Of a stretch of DNA of 64,000 bases, positions 44,389-52,921 are shown piece by piece; the first letter of the stretch is position 1, and the number at the start of each line of letters is the position of its first letter. The notes under the pieces are model-generated. The model had not been told where the DNA came from, ran no database searches, and saw only the letters and a list, made by a program, of their open reading frames with translations. Location: positions 43,219 to 107,218 of the forward strand of contig JAEWSC010000016.1 in assembly GCA_023398575.1 (NCBI GenBank). Direction: 5' to 3'. The DNA is from Bacillota bacterium (GTDB lineage: Bacteria > Bacillota > Clostridia > Christensenellales > Aristaeellaceae). Made by a program: the position numbers and the translations under genes.

Positions 44389-44796
44389 TTATAAGCTTAA
44401 TCGGTTTTTTAATTCGGTGGCAACTGTTGAAAGGACTTCCTTTTCCTTTGCTTCCGCCGATTTTTCGATGAACCGCTGAGCATTTTGTTTTCCAGTACCG
44501 TATTCGACGAATTTCACATAATAACTGGGGCCGTTGAAACCACCCTTTACTGTCACACCGGCTACCTTGCGGTTAGATATCAGATCTGCTGTAATGACCT
44601 CCGCCAAGCGCTTGGGGCTTTGACCCCGATTGGTTCTGTGTTTGCGGGATTTGGGCGCTCGTACTGTTGCTTCACCTGAAATGATGCGTGCACCTTTGAG
44701 CAGTGCGCCATTGATCGCCCCTTTTGCTTCATTGCCCAGCGCTTTGGCTTGCCTGCCTACCTCGCCTAGCTGTTCAATGCTGATTTTACTTGCCAT
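44389..44796 (-). CDS. HK97 gp10-like neck protein
   Basis: I use ATG 44796, which overlaps the end of the upstream gene by 11 bases; 135 residues. The pattern AINGALLKGARIISGEATVR, APKSRKHRTNRG and YYVKFVEYGTGKQNAQRFIE is the HK97-gp10 family signature (VEYGT...), a tail-terminator or neck component. No strong ribosome site is seen, so coupled translation is likely. Confidence 0.88.
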   Translation of the reverse strand: MASKISIEQLGEVGRQAKALGNEAKGAINGALLKGARIISGEATVRAPKSRKHRTNRGQSPKRLAEVITADLISNRKVAGVTVKGGFNGPSYYVKFVEYGTGKQNAQRFIEKSAEAKEKEVLSTVATELKNRLSL

Positions 44797-45151
44797 TGGG
44801 CACCACACTTTTTGCCAGGATTTCAAGATTTATATGCCGCATGAAAGGGTCAGCCATGGCAGTGATGCCATACTCCATATCATTGAAACGTATCCGCATC
44901 GCCTCACTCACATCTTTTCGATAACGAATGGTAAATCGCACCTCGTTTTCTCGGTTGACGGCAGCGGCTTGATAATACTCTCTTCCTCTAAGCGGCTCTA
45001 CGCTTGCCCAACAGGTGTAGGCAGGAACCCAGGTTTCTTTTGCGATGCCGCCGCTCATGGTAACTTGCTTTATGAGAAAGGTGATGCGGTGGCGAAGCTC
45101 ACCCGCGCTTTGGTCACTGTCAATGTTTTTTCGGTAGGTCGCCACACGCAT
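44786..45151 (-). CDS. Head closure/head-tail adaptor protein
   Basis: ATG 45151 just behind AAAGGAGGG; 121 residues. LRHRITFLIKQVTMSGGIAK, TCWASVEPLRGREYYQAAAV and FTIRYRKDVSEAMRIRFND match the SPP1 gp16/HK97 gp7-type head closure family (PF05521-like). It seals the filled capsid and docks the tail. Its end overlaps the gp10-like gene. Confidence 0.9.
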   Translation of the reverse strand: MRVATYRKNIDSDQSAGELRHRITFLIKQVTMSGGIAKETWVPAYTCWASVEPLRGREYYQAAAVNRENEVRFTIRYRKDVSEAMRIRFNDMEYGITAMADPFMRHINLEILAKSVVPNGK

Positions 45152-45161
45152 CCCTCCTTTC

Positions 45162-45452
45162 TTAAATCAACCGAGCGGGATCGCGGTAAGGCCAGAGAAG
45201 ACTATGAAAAGCACGTAGCATCGCATCATAGGCATCCCCGTTACCGTTTTCCCGATAGGTATAAAAATGGCTGGCCATCAGGAGGATAGCCAGCCGTACA
45301 GGTTCCGGGATGGGGTCAGGAAATGCCGACACCTTACAGAAATCCAGCGCCGCCTGATGGGTCATCTGGAGCAATGACTCCAGTAGCGTATTTTCTTCAT
45401 CCAACTCCACCCTTAAGTGGCGCTTCAGTTCATCCAGTGTGATCGGCAAAAT
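45162..45452 (-). CDS. Head-tail connector (gp6-like)
   Basis: I propose TTG 45452, eight bases after GGAGG, giving 96 residues beginning LPITLDELKRHLRVELDEEN, as the family does; GTG 45479 or ATG 45464 would add up to nine residues. The family (HK97 gp6/phage QLRW) has TLLESLLQMTHQAALDFC and VRLAILLMASHFYTYRENG. It forms a ring under the portal. A T-tailed hairpin lies inside it at 45263-45295. Confidence 0.85.
   Translation of the reverse strand: MLPITLDELKRHLRVELDEENTLLESLLQMTHQAALDFCKVSAFPDPIPEPVRLAILLMASHFYTYRENGNGDAYDAMLRAFHSLLWPYRDPARLI
45263..45295 (-). terminator. T-tailed hairpin inside the gp6-like gene
   Basis: Minus-strand GGCTGGC and GCCAGCC arms with a 13-base loop are followed by ATTTTTA. 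It lies in coding sequence. Confidence 0.45.
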
Positions 45453-45471
45453 CCTCACCTCCATGCCCTGA

Positions 45472-46668
45472 TCAGGCACTCTTCATTTGCAGCACCTTCA
45501 CTGCTTCAGGTAAGATCAGCCGGCCGTCAACCCGCTGGGTAGCACGGAAACCAACCTGACCGGTTTGAGCAAAGAGCTCATTCAATCGCTGAAAGGAACG
45601 GCCCTGCCTGTCGGCAATCCAGTAATAGGACAAGTCACCGAAGACTACTGCCTTGTTGCTGGCAGTAGGCGCAGGCATGAAGGCAGAGGTCACGATCCGG
45701 TGATTAAGCAAAGTATCCGGCTGGCCTTCCTTGAGCCCAGGTTGCCAGAGATATTGGCCATTGTTATCCTTGAGCTTACGAATGAGCTTCACCGTGCTGT
45801 CGCCCATCACAAACGCCGCCTTCCTGCGGTACGGGGCGCGCAGACTGTGAATGAGATCGATCAGTTCATCTGCCGTCATGGCGGCAGCAGCGGCAGCGGT
45901 GACGCCTACTTCGGCGCCAAGAGTATCGTGCAAAAGGCCGGTGGGCTTGCCGGAACCATTGCCGGTGAGGAAAGCCTGCTCCTCAGCGGTGCCGATCCTG
46001 CGGCCGAACTCGGAGGCGATGTAACCTTCGATATCGAACACAGAATCATTGAGCAGTTCATCCGATACCTTGATCATGGTGGCTACCTTATGGGCACCAA
46101 TGGACATCAGGGTGAAGCTGTCGTCGGATTCGGGAATGGCACCTTCCTCGTCCACCCAGGAAGCAGACCCCTTGGATGCGACCAGCGGGATTTTCCGGTC
46201 GCCAGAGGCGGTTCGGATGGTGCGGCACAGGGAGCGCAGTACGTTTTCCTCCTCAAGCTTTTCTATGAGGGTGCGCTCATACTCATCCGGCGCCAGTACG
46301 CCGCCCTCGGAGTCCATGCCGATCTGCAGTGCGTTCCGTACCTCATACGAGGAACGGTTGCGCATCTGATTCCAGAAGGCATCTCGGTAAGTATCCGTGG
46401 TGCGGCCCGCCTTCTGTTCATGGTCTTGGCCGGGACGGGCGGTAATGGGTTGGGTGGTGACAGCAGCCATCTCCCGGTCCAGTGCCTCCCGGCGCTCCAG
46501 GCGCTCAACCTCTTTGCCGAGATTGACTACCTCGGCCTCCATTTTTTCGTAAGTAGCGGTATCCTCGGCGGACAGCATACCGTCACTGCCGCGCTTGGAA
46601 TCCAGAAAAACCTTGGCATCTTCCCAAGCCTTTGCACGCTTTTCACGCAATGCAAGAATCTGATTCAT
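45472..46668 (-). CDS. HK97-type major capsid protein
   Basis: 398 residues from ATG 46668 behind AGGAGG. Residues 1-105 are a charged coiled coil, the delta scaffold domain that the protease removes (LREKRAKAWEDAKVFLD; YEKMEAEVVNLGKEVERLER). The rest is the HK97 fold: GMDSEGGVLAPDEYERTLIE, RIGTAEEQAFLTGNGSGKPT, LIDLIHSLRAPYRRKAAFVM, FGDLSYYWIADRQGRSFQRL. It builds the icosahedral shell. Length is normal. Confidence 0.96.
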   Translation of the reverse strand: MNQILALREKRAKAWEDAKVFLDSKRGSDGMLSAEDTATYEKMEAEVVNLGKEVERLERREALDREMAAVTTQPITARPGQDHEQKAGRTTDTYRDAFWNQMRNRSSYEVRNALQIGMDSEGGVLAPDEYERTLIEKLEEENVLRSLCRTIRTASGDRKIPLVASKGSASWVDEEGAIPESDDSFTLMSIGAHKVATMIKVSDELLNDSVFDIEGYIASEFGRRIGTAEEQAFLTGNGSGKPTGLLHDTLGAEVGVTAAAAAAMTADELIDLIHSLRAPYRRKAAFVMGDSTVKLIRKLKDNNGQYLWQPGLKEGQPDTLLNHRIVTSAFMPAPTASNKAVVFGDLSYYWIADRQGRSFQRLNELFAQTGQVGFRATQRVDGRLILPEAVKVLQMKSA

Positions 46669-46685
46669 ATACTCATTTCCTCCTC

Positions 46686-47399
46686 TTATTTTAAAAGTGC
46701 CAGCCTTTTTTCAAGGTCTGACGCTTTTACGCGGGGCTCTTCAGGTTGTGATTGGGGTTGTGTGTTTGGAATTTTGGACCGGAGCTTGTCCAGCAGGGAA
46801 TTGGTCACGGCACGGCGGGAGAAGGTGAAGCTGTCCTGCGCCGTAGAGGGGGTTGATTCCTCCCGGAACAGGATGTCGTCCGCAAAACCAAGTTCAAGCG
46901 CTTTATAGGCATTGAGCCACGTTTCCGCGTCCATGAAGTGGGAGAGCTTGGCACGGGACAGGCCGGTCTTGATCTCATAAGCATTGATAATACTTTCTTT
47001 TACTTCATCCAGCATCTGTATCGCCTTTTGCATTTCCGCACTATCACCGATGGCTATTGTCAGGGGATTATGAATCATCATGAGGCCGGTGGGGGACATG
47101 AGTACATTCGTGCCGGCCATGGCGATGACGGATGCGGCGCTGGCTGCGATGCCGTCGATTTTCACGGTGACATTGCCAGGATAATCCATGAGCATGTTAT
47201 AGATTTGGGCAGCAGCGATGCAGTCGCCCCCCGGTGAATTGATCCACAGAGTGATATCACCGCTGCCGGACAGAAGCTCTGCTTTGAACAATGCAGGCGT
47301 CACATCATCCTCGAACCAGCTTTCTTCGGCAATGGCTCCATGCAAGTACAAGGTGCGGCTTTCATCCGCATCTCTTGCCCAGTTCCAGAATTTCTTCAC
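46686..47399 (-). CDS. ClpP-type prohead protease
   Basis: GTG 47399 behind AAAGGAG, overlapping the portal stop by four bases; 237 residues. The S14 (ClpP) pattern is clear: DITLWINSPGGDCIAAAQIY, catalytic Ser87 in GIAASAAS, His110 in MMIHNPLTIA, and an aspartate near 160-170. The C-terminal 60 residues look unstructured and charged. It trims the capsid protein's N-terminal domain during head maturation. Portal, protease, capsid order is standard. Confidence 0.95.
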   Translation of the reverse strand: MKKFWNWARDADESRTLYLHGAIAEESWFEDDVTPALFKAELLSGSGDITLWINSPGGDCIAAAQIYNMLMDYPGNVTVKIDGIAASAASVIAMAGTNVLMSPTGLMMIHNPLTIAIGDSAEMQKAIQMLDEVKESIINAYEIKTGLSRAKLSHFMDAETWLNAYKALELGFADDILFREESTPSTAQDSFTFSRRAVTNSLLDKLRSKIPNTQPQSQPEEPRVKASDLEKRLALLK

Positions 47400-48652
47400 T
47401 TTGGTAACTCCTTTTTCGTAGTAGATGCGAAGGCACCGGCATCCTCCAGTTTGGTCATATTGCCGTTGATAAGGTATAAATCACCGCCCAGTTCAGGAGG
47501 GATGCGGTCAAGGTTTTCCAACTCCCGGATATCGTTGGTGGACATCCAACCATTTTGCCGGCCCACGGCATAACCAGCCATACGGCTCTGATAATCTCCG
47601 CGCAGCAGACCATCCAAGTTGAAGCGTACAAAAAAGCGCTTCTTTTCCTCGGGGGAAAAGAGCGCTCGATGCAGGGACTGCTCCCACCTGACCACCCATG
47701 GGTCAAGGGTATATTTCACAAACTCCAGGGACTGCTGTTCGATGTTGGAGAAGGAGGATTTCTCCAGATCACCTACCATGTGGGGCGGTATTCGGAAGAT
47801 ACGGGCAATCTCATTGATTTGGAATTTCCGTGTCTCCAGAAATTGCGCCTGTTCCGGGGAGATACCGATGGATTTATACGCCATGCCCTCTTCCAAGACG
47901 GCGATCCGGTGGGCATTCCGGCTTCCTTGATAAATGGTGTTCCAGCTTTCCCGGACACGTTTAGGGTCCTTCACCACACCGGGATGCTCTAGTACGCCGC
48001 CCGGTGCAGCACCGTTGGCGAAGAAGGATGCCCCATATTCTTCGCAGGCAATCGCCATACCAATGGCGTTCTTAGCCATGGCGATGGGGGAATAACCAAC
48101 CAGGCCATCAAAACCCAATCCAGGGATATGAAGCACATCATGAGAGGATAGAAGCACCTGCTGATCTCTACCGAGCGTGTTCGCATCCTCCTGGGTGCGG
48201 GAGTAGGCATAGTATATGCGGCCTGCTTGATCCCGATCCACGGTCATCTTGCTTGGCATGAGGGGATAGAGCGATACCACCTCACCTTTCCCGTTCCGTA
48301 TCACTTGGGCATATGCATTGCCCCACAACAACAGGTGCGTCATGAGTGTTTCACGAAAGGCGAAGCTGGTCATCTCGGGGTTCGGTTCATCGTGGAGCAA
48401 CCGGTACAGCGGATGCTCTAGCGCTTTATCCTTGCCGCCCTTTCCGTCATATCGGTAGACATGAAGCGGCAGACCTGCCACCGCTTCGGAAAGGATGCGT
48501 ACACAAGAATAAACGGCGGTCATCTGCATGGCTGAGCGTTCATTTACTGTCTTGCCGCTAGACGATCCGCCGAGAAAGAAGCTGTACGTGTTGCCATTCA
48601 GGCTGTTGGTAGGCTTGTCGCGGGCTTTGAAGATCTTGTTCAGCAGGTTCAA
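47396..48652 (-). CDS. Phage portal protein (HK97 type)
   Basis: I use TTG 48652, about 11 bases after AAAGGA; 418 residues. HK97-family portal hallmarks are VNERSAMQMTAVYSCVRILS, TLMTHLLLWGNAYAQVIRNG, GYSPIAMAKNAIGMAIACEE, GVLEHPGVVKDPKRVRESW and IPPHMVGDLEKSSFSNIEQQ. It forms the dodecameric ring for DNA entry and exit. It is separated from the large terminase by two inserted cargo genes. Confidence 0.95.
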   Translation of the reverse strand: MNLLNKIFKARDKPTNSLNGNTYSFFLGGSSSGKTVNERSAMQMTAVYSCVRILSEAVAGLPLHVYRYDGKGGKDKALEHPLYRLLHDEPNPEMTSFAFRETLMTHLLLWGNAYAQVIRNGKGEVVSLYPLMPSKMTVDRDQAGRIYYAYSRTQEDANTLGRDQQVLLSSHDVLHIPGLGFDGLVGYSPIAMAKNAIGMAIACEEYGASFFANGAAPGGVLEHPGVVKDPKRVRESWNTIYQGSRNAHRIAVLEEGMAYKSIGISPEQAQFLETRKFQINEIARIFRIPPHMVGDLEKSSFSNIEQQSLEFVKYTLDPWVVRWEQSLHRALFSPEEKKRFFVRFNLDGLLRGDYQSRMAGYAVGRQNGWMSTNDIRELENLDRIPPELGGDLYLINGNMTKLEDAGAFASTTKKELPK

Positions 48653-48678
48653 TAGGCATTATCCTTTCAAAAGGCATG

Positions 48679-48707
48679 AAAAAAGCACTTGCGCTTTAGC
48701 AAGTGCT
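48679..48707 (-). terminator. Terminator after the membrane cargo gene
   Basis: Minus-strand AGCACTTGC and GCAAGTGCT pair perfectly (nine pairs, six-base loop), followed by TTTTTT. Confidence 0.8.
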
Positions 48708-48752
48708 CATTACGGTTCGAATATTGCTCTCATTGCAAAACTGGACTTTACA

Positions 48753-49163
48753 CTATTCTTGTTTTGGAGCATTTCTTATCAAAAACATCATAGGTATCAG
48801 GGTCAATATAAACTCTGTGCTAAAAGCAACAACTAACCATAGTTGTAAACTGGATGGCCATGGCCAAATAAGTTGTATGATGATTCTTGAAAGCCATATG
48901 AGAGAAAAGAATGCATAGAATGCTCTCAGTTCCTTTGAGCCCTCAAATAACTTCTTTTGCACAATAATCAACAGCAAACTAATTCCTGCCAACATAAAGG
49001 AAAAGCAAAAATTGATATAGTTAATTGATTGGATTATTTCAGTGGGGGCGTTCGGTATATATGAAAACCATTGAGAGATATATGGTGCAAAAAAGTGCCA
49101 TATCCCCACAAAAATTCCGATAATACATGTAGCATTAAAAGATACCTTTGCGATTTTTTTCAT
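48753..49163 (-). CDS. Small four-helix membrane protein, phage cargo gene
   Basis: 136 residues from ATG 49163 behind GAGG. Four hydrophobic segments are visible (ATCIIGIFVGIWHFFAPYIS; YINFCFSFMLAGISLLLIIV; AFYAFFSLIWLSRIIIQLIW; LWLVVAFSTEFILTLIPMMF). I do not recognise a named family. It has its own promoter and perfect terminator, is A+T-richer than the phage genes around it, and stands between portal and terminase genes. These are marks of a horizontally gained moron. Function unknown. Confidence 0.75.
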   Translation of the reverse strand: MKKIAKVSFNATCIIGIFVGIWHFFAPYISQWFSYIPNAPTEIIQSINYINFCFSFMLAGISLLLIIVQKKLFEGSKELRAFYAFFSLIWLSRIIIQLIWPWPSSLQLWLVVAFSTEFILTLIPMMFLIRNAPKQE

Positions 49164-49218
49164 TGCTTTACCTCACAGTTTTGTAATGAATCAGGCAATA
49201 TAGGTTACCATATTACCC

Positions 49219-49247
49219 AGCATATATCAATTACAAAGTTCTATCAA
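49219..49247 (-). promoter_or_regulatory. Promoter of the membrane cargo gene
   Basis: Minus-strand TTGATA (49247-49242) and TATGCT (49224-49219) have 17-base spacing. Confidence 0.5.
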
Positions 49248-49290
49248 AAAAGCGACAGTTTGCATTATTGGTGGCATACCCATTTATGAC

Positions 49291-49395
49291 TCGACACTGA
49301 TCGAGACTTGTGCTATGATTATTGAGTATACATCTTCACAAGAATTCTAGCAGCTTTTAGCGTTTCTTTATCAAACGCTTGAAGCTGCTTTTTTT
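49291..49395 (+). promoter_or_regulatory. Promoter and attenuator-like leader of the YczE-type gene
   Basis: TCGACA (49291-49296) and TATGAT (49314-49319) have 17-base spacing. The leader then forms a two-part hairpin: AGCAGCTT (49349-49356) with AAGCTGCT (49382-49389) and AGCGTTT with AAACGCT inside it, followed by T7. The ribosome site GAGAGGGA starts right after the T run. Transcription must pass this terminator before translation can begin. Confidence 0.6.
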
Positions 49396-49406
49396 GAGAG
49401 GGAAGC

Positions 49407-50096
49407 ATGACAAAGAAAACGTTTTATACTGAAATTGCTTATGTACTGGGACTATCTGTGTTGGCCTTGGGAACAGCGTTTATGGAAGCGGCTGATTTTG
49501 GTGTTTCAATGGTGGTAGCCCCAGCATACTTAATCTATCGGTGGTTGTCGCCGATCTATCCATTCTTTACATTTGGTATGGCCGAGTATATATTGCAAGC
49601 GTTTCTTCTAGTTGGCATGACCTTGGTATTAAGAAAATTCAAAACTTCCTATCTGTTTTCATTTATCACAGCACTTATCTATGGATTTTTACTTGATAGA
49701 GCCATGGCTCTAGTGGCCCTTGTTCCATTGAATCACTTCGCAACCCTCGTTGCATTTTACATCTTAGGGCTGTTGCTCTGCTCAATGGGAGTCTCTCTCC
49801 TTTTCCATAGCTACATATCCCCTGAGGCTTATGAGTTGTTCGTCAAAGAAGTTTCTGCCCAGCACAATATTGGCATCCATAAGTTCAAAACGTACTATGA
49901 TTGCATAAGCTGCATAGTCGGAATTGCGTTGTCCTTTGCCTTCTTTGGATTATGGAATTTTGAGGGCGTCAAGCCAGGTACAATTGTATGCGCTTTAGTC
50001 AATGGATTTATTATCGGCAGGTTTACACGGTTGTTTGAAACGCACTACAATTTCATAGATGGGATGACCCTCAGAAAGTACTTTGCAATCCAATGA
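49407..50096 (+). CDS. YczE/YitT-like membrane protein, phage cargo gene
   Basis: ATG 49407 behind GAGAGGGA; 229 residues and the only plus-strand gene within the prophage. About five or six membrane segments (EIAYVLGLSVLALGTAFMEA; FSMVV-like GVSMVVAPAYLIYRWLSPIY; YFLLDRA-like GFLLDRAMALVALVPLNHFA). The pattern resembles the YczE/YyaS/YitT group of putative membrane transporters (DUF6198-like). Role unknown. Its separate strand, promoter and leader show that it is not part of the late phage operon. Confidence 0.8.
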   Translation: MTKKTFYTEIAYVLGLSVLALGTAFMEAADFGVSMVVAPAYLIYRWLSPIYPFFTFGMAEYILQAFLLVGMTLVLRKFKTSYLFSFITALIYGFLLDRAMALVALVPLNHFATLVAFYILGLLLCSMGVSLLFHSYISPEAYELFVKEVSAQHNIGIHKFKTYYDCISCIVGIALSFAFFGLWNFEGVKPGTIVCALVNGFIIGRFTRLFETHYNFIDGMTLRKYFAIQ

Positions 50097-50140
50097 TCGC
50101 TTATTTACGCAAGCCCTAGATAATATAGAATATGTATCAA

Positions 50141-51703
50141 CTATATTTCTAGCAAACCTCGGTTATCATAAACCGATCCACCTCCGCCGTCATGCCGAAT
50201 CGCCCGATCCAGGGCCATGATCGTGGCTACAGTACCGTCGATCTTCTCTGTGGATTTTTCCTTATCTGGCTTGATGTTACCTGCTGGGTCCGTCTTGATG
50301 AAGATGTTATCCATCATCCAGCGCAAGACGGGATGCCCACCATGGGCGAGTCGTTTTTCCAGCGTCAGCTTCATAAGCTCTTTTGTGGGCGGAGACATAT
50401 CCTTGAAGCCCTGTCCGAAGGGGACAACCGTTAAGCCCAGCCCCTCTAGGTTCTGCACCATTTGTACAGCCCCCCAACGGTCGAAAGCGATCTCCCGGAT
50501 GTTGTACCTGGTCCCCAATTCCTCGATAAACTTCTCAATGTAGCCATAATGGACGACATTCCCTTCTGTGGTTAAGAGGTATCCCTGCTTCTCCCACAGG
50601 TCATATTGCACATGATCACGTCGTACGCGCAGGTCAATGTTCTCCTCGGGAATCCAGAAGTAGGGCAAGATTTCATACTTGTCATCCGAATCATCCGGTG
50701 GGAACACCAGAACGAAGGCGGTGACGTCAGTGGTGCTGGAGAGATCCAGCCCACCATAACAAACCCGTCCCTCGAGACGTTCAGGATCCACCGGGAATGC
50801 ACAAGCATCCCACCTGGCCATGGGCATCCAGCGCACCGCCTGTTTAACCCACTGGTTCAAGCGCAGCTGCCGGAAGCTGTTTTCTTCGGCAGGATTTTGC
50901 TTCGCGCTCTCGCATGCATCTTTTACCTTGTCAATGCTCACCGTGATTCCCAGGGAGGGATTTGCTTTCTTCCACACCTTGGGGTCTGTCCAATCATCTT
51001 CTTCCTTCGCACCATAGATCACGGGGTAGAAGGTGTGGTCGATCTTGCGGCCTTCCAGAATATCCACGGCTTTCTGATGCGTTTCATAGCAGATACTTTG
51101 CGTGTCCGTACCCGCTGTAGTGATGAGGAAGTACAGTGGCTGCATACGCGCATCACCGGAACCCTTGGTCATAACGTCGAAGAGCTTACGGTTCGGCTGG
51201 GTGTGCAGTTCATCGAACACCACGCCATGGATGTTAAAGCCGTGCTTGGAATAGGCTTCTGCCGAAAGCACCTGATAGAAACTATTGGTGGGAAGGTATA
51301 TGAGCCGTTTGGTCGAGGCGAGTATCTTCACACGCTTGGAAAGCGCGGGGCATAATCGCACCATATCCGCGGCAACTTCAAAAACAATGGATGCTTGCTG
51401 GCGATCGGCTGCACAGCCGTACACCTCGGCACGCTCCTCGCCATCGCCACAAGTTAGGAGCAGAGCAATGGCTGCTGCCAGCTCGCTCTTGCCCATCTTC
51501 TTGGGGATCTCCACATAGGCGGTATTGAATTGCCGGTATCCGTTGGGCTTGAGAACACCAAACACATCCCGGATGATCTGTTCCTGCCAATCTATCAGCT
51601 CAAAGTGCTTTCCTGCCCAGCTCCCTTTTGTATGCGACAGGGCTTCAATGAAGGAGACGGCATAGTCGGCGGCCGCTTTGTCATACCGCGAGCCGCTGGC
51701 CAT
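50141..51703 (-). CDS. terL: Phage terminase large subunit
   Basis: 520 residues from ATG 51703. The ATPase has Walker A EIPKKMGKSELAAA, Walker B GVVFDELHTQ and motif III LITTAGTD. The nuclease domain has the aspartate in CYGGLDLSSTTDVTAF and a late acidic pair. It pumps DNA into proheads and cuts it. The frame stays protein-like for 12 codons upstream of ATG (RKLAKYKPTAF), as the N-termini of relatives do, with AGGAG placed before an ATA codon at 51739. The true start may be this rare codon. Confidence 0.95.
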   Translation of the reverse strand: MASGSRYDKAAADYAVSFIEALSHTKGSWAGKHFELIDWQEQIIRDVFGVLKPNGYRQFNTAYVEIPKKMGKSELAAAIALLLTCGDGEERAEVYGCAADRQQASIVFEVAADMVRLCPALSKRVKILASTKRLIYLPTNSFYQVLSAEAYSKHGFNIHGVVFDELHTQPNRKLFDVMTKGSGDARMQPLYFLITTAGTDTQSICYETHQKAVDILEGRKIDHTFYPVIYGAKEEDDWTDPKVWKKANPSLGITVSIDKVKDACESAKQNPAEENSFRQLRLNQWVKQAVRWMPMARWDACAFPVDPERLEGRVCYGGLDLSSTTDVTAFVLVFPPDDSDDKYEILPYFWIPEENIDLRVRRDHVQYDLWEKQGYLLTTEGNVVHYGYIEKFIEELGTRYNIREIAFDRWGAVQMVQNLEGLGLTVVPFGQGFKDMSPPTKELMKLTLEKRLAHGGHPVLRWMMDNIFIKTDPAGNIKPDKEKSTEKIDGTVATIMALDRAIRHDGGGGSVYDNRGLLEI

Positions 51704-51762
51704 AAAGGCTGTGGGCTTATATTTAGCCAGCTTTCGTATGCTGCCATCTCCTTTCCTGATAC

Positions 51763-51796
51763 AAAAAGAAAGAGCCTCATTGAGAAGCTCATTCTT
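51763..51796 (-). terminator. T-tailed hairpin before the large terminase gene
   Basis: Minus-strand AAGAATGAGC and GCTCTTTCTT arms (one mismatch) are followed by TTTTTG. Confidence 0.45.
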
Positions 51797-51813
51797 ACAG
51801 GGTATCTATCCAA

Positions 51814-52059
51814 TCAGTATACCGGTATAATTTTGTCAACCGCCCGAACTTCATCCTCACCATACACCACGCCAAGGGTGGACCCGTTATCCCAAAGGCA
51901 GAAGATGGTACCTACATCGTCAACGAAATCAACCGTTCCAAGGCTGTCCGGTTTGAGGCTGGTATAAGGGTCATTCATTCTGACAAGCTCTACCCGCGTG
52001 CCTTTGGGGTATCTCCCGCGAAGGGACTGGACGATCTCCTGTGACGGCAACTTATTCAT
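51814..52059 (-). CDS. DUF4314-like small phage protein
   Basis: ATG 52059 behind GGGAG; 81 residues. YPKGTRVELVRMNDPYTSL, then GTVDFVDDVGTIFCLWDNGS and a LGVVYGEDEV end are the DUF4314 pattern, a small beta-barrel of unknown role in many Gram-positive phages. It overlaps the preceding gene by eight bases. Confidence 0.82.
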   Translation of the reverse strand: MNKLPSQEIVQSLRGRYPKGTRVELVRMNDPYTSLKPDSLGTVDFVDDVGTIFCLWDNGSTLGVVYGEDEVRAVDKIIPVY

Positions 52060-52834
52060 CTGCTCCCTCTTCCTTCTTGCCAGGGATGCCGTTCCTAAAA
52101 GCACTGTTGCCGGAGAGGTTCTTGAGAAGGATCTTTCGTGCCGCCTTATAGTCATCGCCTACAAAGCCCAGCCTGATCAGGAAGACTCTGAAAGCGAATT
52201 TCTCGTTGTCCACCTGCTTTTCTTTGGCAGTGACCCGCTTTTGTTGCTTTGCCGCAGTGCTGAGCGCGCATATGAACTGAACGTAAGCACTGACCACATC
52301 CCCCTCCAGCCCGGCCGGGAACCAGGGAAACTGTAGCGTTGTTTTGGTTCGATGGACCGGGAGAGTCTCCATGCTAATCGCCCTTTGGATTAAGCAGGCC
52401 TTGCTAGCGATGAGCTTTTCTAGGTTTAAAATCGCTTCTTCTGTGAAACCTTCCAGTGGGACCTCGATCGTCATGCGATCACCGTCCGGTTGGCCGTACG
52501 CGGGAGGTTCTTCGTTATCATGGTAGGGGCTGACCCGACCGCCAAGCTCCGCCTCATAAGGAATAGGCAAATTCTCAGGAATCGGTTCGGCTTTCGGGAG
52601 ATTCACATCGTACTCCTCCGTTTCTGCCTTGAGGTCATGCAGCCCACAAAGGTCGGCTACCAAACTGCGGTTGTCCGAACCTTCCAGTAGACCCGATTTG
52701 TCGATGCGATAGCCTCCAACCTCATAAGCGAAGGTCGGTGCACCTAGGTAATTGGCAGGTTGATTTAGTTCCTTGGTGATTGCGTTGACCAGAGTTTTGC
52801 GATTGGCTCCTGTGATGTTGTAGTGTATCCTCAT
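52052..52834 (-). CDS. Conserved phage protein, virulence-related (VRP-like) type
   Basis: I use ATG 52834, nine bases after AGGAGG; ATG 52843 touches the site. 260 residues. The N-terminus (RIHYNITGANRKTLVNAITK; PTFAYEVGGYRIDKSG) and the central TIEVPLEGFTEEAILNLEKL block are typical of a protein often labelled virulence protein in clostridial prophages. Its function is not known; its usual position is between the methylase and terminase genes, as here. The C-terminal end is charged. Confidence 0.75.
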   Translation of the reverse strand: MRIHYNITGANRKTLVNAITKELNQPANYLGAPTFAYEVGGYRIDKSGLLEGSDNRSLVADLCGLHDLKAETEEYDVNLPKAEPIPENLPIPYEAELGGRVSPYHDNEEPPAYGQPDGDRMTIEVPLEGFTEEAILNLEKLIASKACLIQRAISMETLPVHRTKTTLQFPWFPAGLEGDVVSAYVQFICALSTAAKQQKRVTAKEKQVDNEKFAFRVFLIRLGFVGDDYKAARKILLKNLSGNSAFRNGIPGKKEEGADE

Positions 52835-52921
52835 GATAAGCATCCTCCTTTGTTCTTTGGACGCTTATATACATCACTCTAAAGCTGTGAAATAGCAAGT
52901 TATATTTTTATATGGATCGAT

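Noticed and set aside
45565..46908. Plus-strand frame of 447 codons opposite capsid and protease genes
   Set aside because: It lies entirely opposite the capsid and protease genes, which have clear families; it has no ribosome site.
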